In this document: in pieces, positions 24,146 to 33,062 of the stretch
How positions within the stretch are numbered: the first letter of the stretch is position 1
Layout: the number at the start of each line of letters is the position of its first letter
Origin: UBA7887 sp964408735
GTDB taxonomy: Bacteria > Pseudomonadota > Alphaproteobacteria > UBA7887
DNA length: 34,013 nucleotides
Assembly: GCA_964408735.1 (NCBI GenBank)
Contig: CAYPAX010000048.1
Coordinates: 1-34,013, forward strand
Direction: 5' to 3'
Notes under the pieces: model-generated
Told to the model about the DNA's origin: nothing
The model's input: only the letters and a program-made list of their open reading frames with translations
Databases searched by the model: none
Program-made: the position numbers and the translations under genes

Positions 24146-25982
24146 CCGCCAGGCAGCCAGTGCCGATGGCCGAGGCGAGCAAGTCCGGCAGGAGCAGCAG
24201 AATGGCCGTCGCGAAGAGCACAAGCCTTTGCCACCAAGGGGCCGGACGCAGGAAATAGCCGTGCAGGGAGCCCGCGAGGCAAGTGACGCCGACCAGGCCG
24301 GTCAGCACGGCAATGACGATCTCGCCGCTATCGCCGACCAGCAATAGCGCCGGTGCGAAGACGAACATATAGGGCACCAGGTAGCCGGTCGCGCCGAGCT
24401 TGAGCGCGGCCAGGCCTGACGGCATCAGCTTGGCGCCGCTGATGCTGTTGGCGGCGAACACCGCCATCGCCACGGGCGGCGTGATCGACGACAGAATGGC
24501 GAAATAGAAGACGAACATGTGCGCCGCGGGCTTGTAGACGCCCAAGCCCACCAGCGCCGGCACCAGCAGTGCGACCTGCATGATGTAGGCGGGTGTCGTC
24601 GGCAAGCCCATGCCCAGCACGATGCCGGCCAGCATGGTCAGCACCAGGGCGGGCCAAAGGGTGTTCTGGGCGGCATCGACCACGAGCTGGGTGAAGTCGA
24701 GCCCGAGGCCGGTCAGGCTGATGATGCCGATGACGATGCCCGCGCAGGCGCAGGCCGCCGCGACGGCGAGGCAGTTGCGGGCGCCGGTGCTGAGCGCATC
24801 GACGACCATGCCGATATTAACGGTCTTGCGCGTGTTCGGATGCAAAAGTGCCACGGGAATGACCGAAGCGATGCCGCAGAGTGCGGCATAGGGCGCACTG
24901 CGGCCGCTCATGAGCACGCCAATGATCACCACCATGGGCAGGAACAGGTGGCCGTAGCTGGTCACGACCTCGCGCAGCACCGGCAGCTCCTCGCGGGGCA
25001 GGCCGCGCATGCCCGTGCGTTTGGCCTCGAAATGCACGGCCATGAACAGGGCGACGTAGAACAGCACGGCAGGCACCAGGGCATAGCTTGCCACTTCGAG
25101 GAAGCTGACGCCGAGAAGCTCGGCCATGACGAAGGCGGCGGCGCCCATGATCGGCGGCATGATCTGGCCGCCCGTCGACGCCACGGCCTCGACCGCGCCG
25201 GCGAAGGCGGGGCGATAGCCGATGCGCTTCATCAGCGGAATGGTCAGCACGCCCGTGGTCATGACGTTGGCGACAGCACTACCCGACACCGTGCCGAACA
25301 GGCCGCTCGTCAGGCACGCCACCTTGGCCGGGCCGCCCGGCGTATGGCCGGTCAGCGCCATGGCGAAGGACATGAACAGATGGCCGGTGCCGACACGCTC
25401 GAGAAAGGCGCCGAAAAGCACGAAAAGCACGACATACTTCGCCGAGACGCTGATCGGAATGCCGAAAATGCCGTTGGTGGTGAGGTAAAGCTCCTCGACC
25501 ACATCTGCCAACAGAAAGCCGTCATGCTCCAGGCCGAAAGGCAGCCAGGGGCCGAGCAGGGCATAGCCGAGAAAGACCGAGGCGGTGATCGGCAGCGCCA
25601 GCCCGATCACCCGCCGCGAGGCCTCCAGCACCAGGACCACCAAGGCGCAGCCCAGCCACATCTCCGTCAGCGTCGGCGGATCGACATATTGGATGCGGAC
25701 GTTGGTCAGATAATCCTGATTGAAGAGTATGTAGCCGAGGCAGGCGAGGGAAAGCGCCAAGGGCGCGCCGTCGAACGCAAGCCGCGCCAGCCAGCCCTTG
25801 CCGAGCGGGCGGGCAAGGAAAATCAGCGTCATGGCGAAGGCGAGATGCAGCGGCCGGAAGACCAGCTCCTCGGGCGGTCCGGTCAAGGCCACGCCGAGAT
25901 GAAAGACGGCCATGGTCACCGCCAAGGCAGTGACCAGCATCGTCAAGCTCAGCCAGCGCCGCTCTGTGGTGGGATCGCTCAG
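24090..25982 (-). CDS. TRAP transporter fused permease (DctQM fusion, TAXI type), probable CTG start
   Basis: A protein of about 630 residues with some 15 or more TM helices. The N-terminal part is a DctQ-like four-helix unit and the rest a DctM-like channel (G-S-A-V-A-N-V-M-T-T-G-V, G-G-Q-I-M-P-P-I-M-G-A-A-A-F, M-G-L-P-T-T-P-A-Y, S-S-I-T-P-P-V-A-M-A). It is the membrane part of a TAXI-type TRAP transporter with the receptor gene just upstream. Conventional starts are TTG at 25946 or ATG at 25940, but neither has a ribosome site. The frame stays open upstream to a CTG at 25982 that overlaps the receptor stop as CTGA and has GGAG seven bases before it, giving an N-terminus of [M]SDPTTERRWLSLTM. 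That looks like the true start. The 3' end overlaps the repeat lipoprotein by 56 bp. Confidence 0.88.
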   Translation of the reverse strand: MSDPTTERRWLSLTMLVTALAVTMAVFHLGVALTGPPEELVFRPLHLAFAMTLIFLARPLGKGWLARLAFDGAPLALSLACLGYILFNQDYLTNVRIQYVDPPTLTEMWLGCALVVLVLEASRRVIGLALPITASVFLGYALLGPWLPFGLEHDGFLLADVVEELYLTTNGIFGIPISVSAKYVVLFVLFGAFLERVGTGHLFMSFAMALTGHTPGGPAKVACLTSGLFGTVSGSAVANVMTTGVLTIPLMKRIGYRPAFAGAVEAVASTGGQIMPPIMGAAAFVMAELLGVSFLEVASYALVPAVLFYVALFMAVHFEAKRTGMRGLPREELPVLREVVTSYGHLFLPMVVIIGVLMSGRSAPYAALCGIASVIPVALLHPNTRKTVNIGMVVDALSTGARNCLAVAAACACAGIVIGIISLTGLGLDFTQLVVDAAQNTLWPALVLTMLAGIVLGMGLPTTPAYIMQVALLVPALVGLGVYKPAAHMFVFYFAILSSITPPVAMAVFAANSISGAKLMPSGLAALKLGATGYLVPYMFVFAPALLLVGDSGEIVIAVLTGLVGVTCLAGSLHGYFLRPAPWWQRLVLFATAILLLLPDLLASAIGTGCLAAIVALQLSPWRRPAPDAS

Positions 25983-26923
25983 TCGAGAACTCCTGCCTCA
26001 CGGTAGAAGCGCGCGGCGCCTGGGTGCATCGGCACGCCGACCGGTGTCGCCAGCATCTCGACAGTGGCGCCGTCCATGGCCGAGACCACTGCGGCGACGC
26101 CTTCGAGATTCTCCGCCAGCGCCTTGACGATGGCATAGGCCACATCGTCCGGCACCGCCGCATTGACGATGACCTGGGTCCAGGTGCCAAAGGTGAGGAC
26201 CGGCGCATCCTGTTCGGGATAGGTGCCGGCGGCGATCTCGTGGCGGACATATTGCGGGTTGAAGACCTGCAGAGCCGCCAGTGCCTCGTCGTCGTAGTCG
26301 AGCACGCGGACGTCGCGCGACGAGGCGGCATCCATTACCGCGCCGGCCGGCACGGTGGTGAACACGGTGTAGGCGTCCACATGCCCGTCCTTGAACAGCG
26401 CCACCGCATCGACATAGCCGACGTGGTTGACGTTGGCGAGATCGTCATAGGTCAGGCCGAAGACTTCCAGCGACTGGCGCGAGGCCTGCTCGCCCGAATG
26501 CCCACGCGGGCCGACGGCGATGGCGCGGCCTGCCATGTCGGCGATCGAGGCGACGTCGCCGTCCTTGGCCACCACGAACTGGAAGAATTGCGGATAGAGC
26601 ACCGCGAGATTGCGGATGTTCTCTGCCTCGCCGCGAAAGGGGGCGTTGCCAGCGATGGCGTCCATGGTCGAGGTGACATTGCCCAAACCGACCTGGGCCT
26701 TGCCGGATTCGACCGCCATGACGTTGCTGATGCCGCCGCCGGGCGTGACGCGCAACTTGACGTCCGCATCGCCGCCGCGCACGAAATTGGCGATGGCGCC
26801 GCCGAGCGGATACCACGAGCCGCCCTGGGGCCCGGTCATGAAGCGATAGGTCTCGGCCGCCGCAGGGCCCGCCGCCAAAAGGCCAAGCGCGAACGCCGCC
26901 TTGATTATGGTTCGATACGCCAT
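25979..26923 (-). CDS. TAXI family TRAP transporter solute receptor
   Basis: A 314-residue periplasmic binding protein. The signal peptide is residues 1-23 (A-G-P-A-A-A|E). The mature N-terminus Y-R-F-M-T-G-P-Q-G-G-S-W-Y-P-L-G-G is the hallmark of TAXI receptors, followed by V-T-P-G-G-G-I-S-N-V and G-L-G-N-V-T-S-T. TAXI receptors deliver solute (glutamate or other organic acids in characterised cases) to fused TRAP permeases. Start support: GGGAGG lies before the ATG. The downstream permease begins within its stop codon, so the two form an operon. The ligand is not predictable from sequence. Confidence 0.93.
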   Translation of the reverse strand: MAYRTIIKAAFALGLLAAGPAAAETYRFMTGPQGGSWYPLGGAIANFVRGGDADVKLRVTPGGGISNVMAVESGKAQVGLGNVTSTMDAIAGNAPFRGEAENIRNLAVLYPQFFQFVVAKDGDVASIADMAGRAIAVGPRGHSGEQASRQSLEVFGLTYDDLANVNHVGYVDAVALFKDGHVDAYTVFTTVPAGAVMDAASSRDVRVLDYDDEALAALQVFNPQYVRHEIAAGTYPEQDAPVLTFGTWTQVIVNAAVPDDVAYAIVKALAENLEGVAAVVSAMDGATVEMLATPVGVPMHPGAARFYREAGVLD

Positions 26924-27000
26924 GCCGGCCTCCCGATTTCGTCTGCGCCCAAGCTAGTCCATGAGCCCGGCGTTTGAAACCGGTTTGCCGGCAGTGCAGG

Positions 27001-28782
27001 TCAGTCCGACCCCGCCGCCCGGTCCGGATCGGGCAGGCCAGCCTTGTAGAGTCCGTCGAAAATAGTATCCGTGAGCGAAGGATCGACGCCGATTAGAATG
27101 CTTTCAAACAATTCTTGAGAGAAATCGGGCTTCAACTCGAACAATTTCGCCAACGATTCTCGGGCTTCCTTGACGCGTCCAACGCGACCAAGCACAGACG
27201 CCAAAGCCACGTGCACCCAAAATCCCACGCCTGGTCTGCGAATAGCCGATCGCGCCAATTGTTCCGCGAGCTCGAATTGACCCAATAACATGTGCGCTAC
27301 CGCGGCGAGTGTCTCGAACAGCCACATTTGGGGGTCATGGGGGCTGAGACGCCTCGCCAATTCGAGCTCCACCACGGCTTCCGCACCCCGCCCTTGGAGC
27401 ATATAAGCAAAGCCTAGGCTATGATGAGCCAGCGCCAAACTGGGATTTAAATTTATTGCGGCACGCAGTTCCGCGATCGCCGCTGGGTAATCTCCGCTTA
27501 CCGTCAAAACGCGACCCAAGGTGCAATGCGCCATCGCGTCCTTGTCGTCGATGGCGATCGCCTGTTTGGCGGCGGTCTCCGCCAGCGCGATGCTCTGTTG
27601 CGGCGAGTCGGAGTAACCCATCGTGTTGTCAAAATGATGGCTGTAGGAGAGATGTGTGTGGGCGGTGGCGAGACGCGGTTCCATTTCGATGGCGCGACTG
27701 AAAAGCCGTTGGGCCTCCTTATTGTCGTCCTTGGTGTACTGCCAGAGGTGCCACAGACCGCGCTGGCATAGATCCCACGCATCGAGATTTTCGACCGGTT
27801 TACGTTGTGCGCGCTCGCGCTCGGTTTTCGCAAGCTCGGGCTCTATCGCGCCGGCGATGGTCAGGGTGATTTCATCCTGAAGGTCGAAGATGTCTTCCAG
27901 CTCGCGGTCGTAGCGCTGCGCCCAAATATGGTTGCCGTCGCCGGCGTCGATGAGCTGGGCTGAGATGCGCACGCGCTTGCCGCCCTTACGCACGCTGCCT
28001 TCCAGGACATAGCGGATCCCAAGCTCCCGGCCGACCTGGCGCACGTCGGGCGATTGCCCCTTGTAGGAGAACGTAGAATTGCGCGCCGTCACCGAGAGCC
28101 AGCGCATGCGCGAAAACGCGGTAATCAAATCCTCAGCGATGCCGTCGACAAAATATTCCTGTTCGGGATCGCCGCTAAGGTTGTCGAACGGCAATACGGC
28201 GATCGATGGTTTGTCGGAGAGAGGAAGAGATTTGCTTGGTTCGGTAGACCCCACCTGTCCGTCTGCCACTATGTGATAGGCGCGAACCGGGCGGGCAATA
28301 TTCTTGACCTCATGCTCGCCGATGTCCTCGAAGCCATGCTCTGTCTTGCCCTCGACCTGCTCATGGGCGCTGCCCGAGAGACAAATGCCGCCTGGCTCGG
28401 CCAGGCTCTCGAGCCGCGCCGCCACGTTGACGCCGTCGCCGTAAATGGTGCCGTCGTCCTGCTCGATGATATCGCCCAGATTGACGCCGATGCGGAACGC
28501 CATGCGCCGATCCTCGGGCAGGTCCCGGTTGCGGGCGCCAAGCGCGGCCTGGACCTTGCCGGCGCACTGAACCGCCTCCACCACGCTATCGAAAACCGCC
28601 AGCACGCTGTCGCCGGCCGTATCCACCACGCGCCCGTCGTGCTCGGATATGTGCGTTCTGAAGACTTCGCGGCAGGCATTGAGGGCGGTCACGGTGGCGC
28701 GCTCGTTGTCGCCCATGAGCCGGCTGTAGCCGGCCACGTCCGCGGCCAATATCGCAGCCAATTTGCGTTTGGCCTCGGCCAT
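27001..28782 (-). CDS. Class III cyclase with TolB-N-like and TPR regions
   Basis: A 593-residue protein from the start at 28782, chosen because GGAGGGC precedes the ATG and the cyclase domain begins at once; an open frame to 29088 would cross the divergent promoter. Residues about 6-170 are the cyclase domain with metal Asp15 (A-A-D-V-A-G-Y-S) and Asp58 (D-T-A-G-D-S-V), Asp116, Asn119 and Arg123 (G-D-G-V-N-V-A-A-R-L-E). The adenine-selecting Lys is not at the usual place. Residues about 190-330 are a TolB-N/FlgO-like beta-alpha domain (S-I-A-V-L-P-F-D-N-L-S, then F-V-D-G-I-A-E-D-L). From about 335 to the end are TPRs. The architecture is common in rhizobia and relatives, often as many paralogs. 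The last third (27001-27800) is visibly less GC-rich than its surroundings. It is divergent from hppA. Confidence 0.87.
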   Translation of the reverse strand: MAEAKRKLAAILAADVAGYSRLMGDNERATVTALNACREVFRTHISEHDGRVVDTAGDSVLAVFDSVVEAVQCAGKVQAALGARNRDLPEDRRMAFRIGVNLGDIIEQDDGTIYGDGVNVAARLESLAEPGGICLSGSAHEQVEGKTEHGFEDIGEHEVKNIARPVRAYHIVADGQVGSTEPSKSLPLSDKPSIAVLPFDNLSGDPEQEYFVDGIAEDLITAFSRMRWLSVTARNSTFSYKGQSPDVRQVGRELGIRYVLEGSVRKGGKRVRISAQLIDAGDGNHIWAQRYDRELEDIFDLQDEITLTIAGAIEPELAKTERERAQRKPVENLDAWDLCQRGLWHLWQYTKDDNKEAQRLFSRAIEMEPRLATAHTHLSYSHHFDNTMGYSDSPQQSIALAETAAKQAIAIDDKDAMAHCTLGRVLTVSGDYPAAIAELRAAINLNPSLALAHHSLGFAYMLQGRGAEAVVELELARRLSPHDPQMWLFETLAAVAHMLLGQFELAEQLARSAIRRPGVGFWVHVALASVLGRVGRVKEARESLAKLFELKPDFSQELFESILIGVDPSLTDTIFDGLYKAGLPDPDRAAGSD

Positions 28783-29090
28783 GCCCTCCGCCCCTTCCTC
28801 GCAGATTAGGCGAGAAGATAACGAAGTGCCGTGCCGAAGGAAACGGGGGAGCAGTCGATGCGTTTGTGCCAAGGCTCGGGTTTCCGCGTTAAGCCCCCGA
28901 ATTCGAGGTCTGGAGCCGCTGATCGACAGGCAGGGCGCCTGCCAGGCCCGCCAAACACCCGCGCGCGATTGTTCTGCGGACGTGCATTGGCGCATTGCAT
29001 TCTGACTCCGGCTCTGGCATTTTCCCGGCCCGTGACGCCGCCGTTGGGGCAGCGCGGCGTATTCCGGTCCAGTCAACGAGGAAATCATTC
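28783..29090. other. Divergent intergenic region between cyclase and hppA
   Basis: This is 308 bases without a credible gene; open frames on both strands run in from the neighbours but lack ribosome sites and family similarity. A small hairpin GGCAGG-GCG-CCTGCC sits at 28929-28943. GAGGAAA just before 29091 is the hppA ribosome site. Promoters for both genes should lie here, but I cannot assign boxes reliably. Confidence 0.45.
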
Positions 29091-31184
29091 ATGTCACTCG
29101 CGCTAGTGTTCGCACTGCTGTGCGGCCTTGCTGCCGTTGCCTATGGTATCTACACGACCAAGCAGGTGATGGCGGCCTCAGCCGGCAATGAGCGTATGCA
29201 GGAGATCGCCGCGGCGATCCAGGAAGGCGCCAGCGCCTACCTCAATCGGCAATACATGGCGATCGCCGTTGCCGGCGTCGTGGTCGGCGGCATTCTCTTG
29301 CTGCTGCTCGGCCTGCCCGTGGCGATCGGCTTCGTCATCGGCGCGGTGCTCTCGGGCGCGGCCGGCTTCATCGGCATGAACGTCTCGGTGCGCGCCAATG
29401 TGCGCACGGCCGAAGCGGCGCGCACCGGCATGGCGCCGGCGCTGGCCGTCGCTTTCCAATCGGGTGCCATCACCGGCCTGCTGGTGGTGGGGCTTGGCCT
29501 GCTCGGCGTGGCCGGCTATTTCGCCATCATGCTCGGCGTCTATGGCAACGAGGATGCCGCAAGCCTGCGCAGCATCCTCGAGGCGCTTGTGGCCCTAAGC
29601 TTCGGTGCCTCGCTGATCTCCATCTTCGCCCGTCTCGGCGGCGGCATCTTCACCAAGGGCGCTGACGTCGGTGCCGATCTGGTGGGCAAGATCGAGGCCG
29701 GCATCCCCGAGGACGATCCCCGCAATGCCGCGGTCATTGCCGACAATGTGGGCGACAATGTCGGCGATTGCGCCGGCATGGCGGCCGATCTCTTCGAGAC
29801 CTACGCGGTGACCATGGTCGCGACCATGCTGCTGGCGGCGATATTCTTCACCGGCGAGGCCCAGATGATGATGATGGAGCTGCCGCTGGTCATCGGCGGT
29901 GCCTGCATCCTCGCTTCCGTTGCCGGTGCCTTTCTGGTCAAGCTCGGCGGCAGCAACAATGTCATGGCCGCGCTCTACAAGGGCCTGATCGGCGCCGCGG
30001 CCCTGTCGGCCGTGTTGATCGCCATCATCATCGGTGTCTGGGTCGGTTTCGGTACCGAGCTGACCATGGGCGACAGCACCCTCACCGGTACCTCGCTGTT
30101 CGTCTGCGCCCTGGTCGGGCTGGCGGTGACGGGTTTGCTGGTCTGGATCACCGAGTATTACACTTCGACCTCCTTCCGCCCGGTCAAGAGCGTCGCCAAG
30201 GCCTCCGAGACCGGTCATGCCACCAACGTCATCCAGGGCCTGGCGGTCTCCATGGAAGCCTGTGCGCTGCCGGTGCTGGTGATCGCGGCGGGCATCATCA
30301 TCGCCTTCAGCGCGGCCGGCCTGTTCGGCCTCGCCATCGCGGCGACCACGATGCTGGCGCTGGCCGGCGTGGTCGTGGCGCTCGATGCCTACGGCCCGGT
30401 TACCGACAATGCCGGCGGCATTGCCGAGATGGCCGAGCTGCCCGAGGACGTGCGCAAGATCACCGATGCCCTGGACGCGGTCGGCAACACCACCAAGGCG
30501 GTGACCAAGGGCTATGCCATCGGCTCGGCGGCGCTCGCGGCCCTGGTGCTGTTCGCGGCTTATACCGAGGACCTGCATCACTACTTCCCGAACGTGGAGG
30601 TGGATTTCCGCCTGCAGGATCCCTTCGTGGTCATCGGCCTCTTCATCGGTGGCCTGCTGCCCTACCTGTTCGGCGCCCTCGGCATGATGGCCGTGGGCCG
30701 CGCAGGCGGTGCCGTGGTCATCGAGGTGCGCCGCCAGTTCAAGGAAATCCCGGGCATCATGGAGGGCACCGCCAAGCCGGAATACGGCAAGGCCGTCGAC
30801 CTGCTGACCAAGGCCGCGATCAAGGAGATGATCGTGCCCTCGATGCTGCCGGTCCTCGCGCCCGTCGTGGTCTACTTCGTGATTTCGTGGATCGCTGGCC
30901 AGCCTGCCGCCTTCGTCACCGTCGGCGCCATGCTGCTGGGCACCATCGTCACCGGCCTGTTCGTCGCCATCTCGATGACCTCGGGCGGTGGCGCCTGGGA
31001 TAACGCCAAGAAGTACATCGAGGACGGCAATCACGGCGGCAAGGGCTCCGACGCCCACCACGCCGCGGTGACCGGCGACACCGTTGGCGATCCCTACAAG
31101 GACACCGCGGGACCGGCCGTCAACCCGATGATCAAGATCACCAACATCATGGCCATCCTGCTGCTGGCCATGCTCGCCGCATAA
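29091..31184 (+). CDS. hppA: K+-independent H+-translocating pyrophosphatase
   Basis: A 697-residue membrane pyrophosphatase that couples PPi hydrolysis to proton export, with about 16 TM helices. Substrate and Mg-binding motifs are intact: G-A-D-V-G-A-D-L-V-G-K (190-200), E-D-D-P-R-N and D-N-V-G-D-N-V-G-D (218-226), and the C-terminal D-N-A-K-K-Y and D-P-Y-K-D-T-A-G-P segments. The ion-type determinant G-N-T-T-K-A-V-T-K-G has Lys469 and Thr472, the K+-independent signature, rather than the Ala/Gly pair of K+-dependent enzymes. Start at 29091: GAGGAAA lies ten bases upstream; the longer frame from 28995 is intergenic. It is monocistronic, with a strong terminator 24 bases past the stop. Confidence 0.97.
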   Translation: MSLALVFALLCGLAAVAYGIYTTKQVMAASAGNERMQEIAAAIQEGASAYLNRQYMAIAVAGVVVGGILLLLLGLPVAIGFVIGAVLSGAAGFIGMNVSVRANVRTAEAARTGMAPALAVAFQSGAITGLLVVGLGLLGVAGYFAIMLGVYGNEDAASLRSILEALVALSFGASLISIFARLGGGIFTKGADVGADLVGKIEAGIPEDDPRNAAVIADNVGDNVGDCAGMAADLFETYAVTMVATMLLAAIFFTGEAQMMMMELPLVIGGACILASVAGAFLVKLGGSNNVMAALYKGLIGAAALSAVLIAIIIGVWVGFGTELTMGDSTLTGTSLFVCALVGLAVTGLLVWITEYYTSTSFRPVKSVAKASETGHATNVIQGLAVSMEACALPVLVIAAGIIIAFSAAGLFGLAIAATTMLALAGVVVALDAYGPVTDNAGGIAEMAELPEDVRKITDALDAVGNTTKAVTKGYAIGSAALAALVLFAAYTEDLHHYFPNVEVDFRLQDPFVVIGLFIGGLLPYLFGALGMMAVGRAGGAVVIEVRRQFKEIPGIMEGTAKPEYGKAVDLLTKAAIKEMIVPSMLPVLAPVVVYFVISWIAGQPAAFVTVGAMLLGTIVTGLFVAISMTSGGGAWDNAKKYIEDGNHGGKGSDAHHAAVTGDTVGDPYKDTAGPAVNPMIKITNIMAILLLAMLAA

Positions 31185-31207
31185 GCCAGCGGCGAATGAA
31201 GCCTACG

Positions 31208-31241
31208 AGCCCCGGCCCCGTGACAAGGGCTGGGGCTTTTT
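31208..31241 (+). terminator. Rho-independent terminator of hppA
   Basis: 31208-31218 (AGCCCCGGCCC) pairs with 31227-31237 (GGGCTGGGGCT) over 11 bases with one G-T wobble. The eight-base loop is CGTGACAA and a T-run follows to 31241. It lies 23 bases after the hppA stop and before the next gene, and is the clearest intrinsic terminator in the window. Confidence 0.92.
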
Positions 31242-31274
31242 CTAGTCTTCGCATATGAGATTGGGGAGGAACAG

Positions 31275-33062
31275 ATGACGAGACTGATCGCAGTCCTGTT
31301 TGCCGGCTTTTTGGCTGTGGCGCCTTCCTTTGCGCAGGACGAGGCGCGCTATGGGGTGATCGTCGAGCGCGACGTGATGGTGGCGATGCGCGACGGGGTG
31401 CGGCTGGCGATCGATGTCTACCGGCCCGATGCACCGGGTACCTTTCCGGCGCTGGTCGAACGCACGCCCTATGACAAGACGCGCTCGTCCGAAATTCGTG
31501 CCGGCGCCCACACCTATTTCGCCGAGCGCGGCTATGTCTTCATGGTGCAGGATGTGCGCGGCCGCTATGCGTCCGAAGGCGACTACTATCCTTTCCGCGA
31601 TGCCGGCTGGGACGAGCGCTCGGACGGCTTCGACACCCTCGCCTGGATCGCTGCCCAGCCCTGGTCGAACGGCAGCGTCGGCGTCGTCGGCGGCTCCCAT
31701 ACCGGCCAGACCGCCTACATGCTGGCGCCCAGCCAGCCGCCGTCGCTTGGCGCCATGTTCGTGCGCGAATCGGCCGCCGATCTGCACAAGCACTGGATCT
31801 ACCGCGGCGGCGCCTTCGAGCACGGTTTCGTCACCCTCTGGGTCGGGCTGACTTTTGCCGGGGACATCATCACGCGCACGCTTGCTGGTGCGGTCGCGAC
31901 GCGCGCCACCGAGACCGTGCAGACGTTCCTGGACGAGCCGCAGGAACAGCTGTTGGAGTTACCGGTCGATGGCTTCGCGGCCTTTCGCGGGGTTCCGGCG
32001 CTGTCCTTCTATAACGACTGGCTGGCCGAGCAGGCCGACGGCCCCTATTGGCAGCGCCAGGCCATCGACAGGCAACACAGCGACTTCACCGTGCCGGTGG
32101 CCCATCTCGGCGGTTGGTACGATATCTTTTTGCAAGGCACGATCGAGAACTACGAAGGCCTGCGCGACAATGCCGGCAGCGCCCTGGCACGTGACAATCA
32201 GCGCCTGGTGATCGGGCCCTGGGTGCACGGGCCGACCAATGTGGGTGTCATCGAGGTTGGCGAGCTGACGTTTCCCGGTGCCGACGAGGTCGGCTACAAC
32301 GCCAACCGGTTGCGCTGGTTCGACCATTGGCTGCGCGGCATCGATAATGGCGTCGCCGAAGAGCCGCCGGTGCTGATCTACGTCATGGGCGACAATCGCT
32401 GGCGCCACGAGAACGAATGGCCGCTGGCGCGGGCGGAGAGCACCCCGCTCTATTTCCGCGATGGCGGCCTTAGCACGGACGCGCCGGGCAGCGACGAAGG
32501 CGCTAGCAGCTTCACCTACGATCCGGCCGTGCCGGTGCCGACCCTCGGCGGCAATACCCTGTTTCTGCCCGGCGGCCCGCGCGACCACCGTGCGGCGGAC
32601 GCGCTTTCCCTCACCTTCACCGGCGAGCCTTTGGAAGCGCCTCTGGAGGTGACGGGGCCGGTAACCGCGGTCCTCTATGGTGCGTCAACGGCGGTCGATA
32701 CCGATTGGACGGTGCGCCTCAGCGAGGTCTATCCCGACGGCCGCTCGATCAACATCGTCGACGGCATCCAGCGCGCCCGCTATCGCGACGACGCGGCGGC
32801 CCCGCGCCTGCTCGAGCCCGGCGAAGTGGTGCGCTACCAGATCGACCTTTGGGCCACCAGCAACGTCTTTCAGGCCGGCAACCGGCTGCGGGTGAGCATC
32901 CACAGCAGCAATTTCCCGCGCTGGGACCGCAATCTCAACACCGCTGAGAGCCCGGAAGAGGGCAGCGCCTGGGTGACGGCCACGAATACCGTCTTCCACG
33001 ATGCAGCGCGGCCCTCGCACATCGTGTTGCCGGTGATCCCGCGCGATCAGTCCGGCAGATAG
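31275..33062 (+). CDS. Exported CocE/NonD family alpha/beta hydrolase
   Basis: A 595-residue hydrolase with a signal peptide at 1-20 (P-S-F-A|Q). The N-terminal domain (about 28-330) is an alpha/beta hydrolase of the peptidase S15/CocE type: D-G-V-R-L-A-I-D-V-Y-R-P, V-Q-D-V-R-G-R-Y-x-S-E-G, nucleophile Ser141 (V-G-G-S-H-T-G), Asp283 (G-G-W-Y-D) and His318 (G-P-W-V-H-G). The C-terminal domain (about 370-595) is a jelly-roll like the X-Pro dipeptidyl-peptidase C-terminal fold (R-Y-R-D, G-N-R-L-R-V-S-I-H-S-S-N-F-P). Family members cleave esters, amides or acylated peptides; the substrate here is open. GGGGAGGAACAG precedes the ATG. The 3' end overlaps the convergent gene by 16 bp. Confidence 0.93.
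   Translation: MTRLIAVLFAGFLAVAPSFAQDEARYGVIVERDVMVAMRDGVRLAIDVYRPDAPGTFPALVERTPYDKTRSSEIRAGAHTYFAERGYVFMVQDVRGRYASEGDYYPFRDAGWDERSDGFDTLAWIAAQPWSNGSVGVVGGSHTGQTAYMLAPSQPPSLGAMFVRESAADLHKHWIYRGGAFEHGFVTLWVGLTFAGDIITRTLAGAVATRATETVQTFLDEPQEQLLELPVDGFAAFRGVPALSFYNDWLAEQADGPYWQRQAIDRQHSDFTVPVAHLGGWYDIFLQGTIENYEGLRDNAGSALARDNQRLVIGPWVHGPTNVGVIEVGELTFPGADEVGYNANRLRWFDHWLRGIDNGVAEEPPVLIYVMGDNRWRHENEWPLARAESTPLYFRDGGLSTDAPGSDEGASSFTYDPAVPVPTLGGNTLFLPGGPRDHRAADALSLTFTGEPLEAPLEVTGPVTAVLYGASTAVDTDWTVRLSEVYPDGRSINIVDGIQRARYRDDAAAPRLLEPGEVVRYQIDLWATSNVFQAGNRLRVSIHSSNFPRWDRNLNTAESPEEGSAWVTATNTVFHDAARPSHIVLPVIPRDQSGR

Noticed and set aside
26960..26990. AAACCGGTTT palindrome near the TAXI receptor as a fragment of the 266-bp element
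   Set aside because: It shares only the short ACCGGTTTG core with the arm end and lacks the TAGAGC terminus and internal stems, so chance is the simpler explanation.
28929..28943. Hairpin GGCAGG-GCG-CCTGCC as a terminator
   Set aside because: The stem is only six pairs with a three-base loop and no T-run on either strand, and it lies upstream of both divergent genes, where no transcript is expected to end.
28783..29088. N-terminal extension of the third cyclase to 29088
   Set aside because: It reads into the hppA ribosome site and promoter region; the ATG at 28782 has a good ribosome site directly before the cyclase domain.
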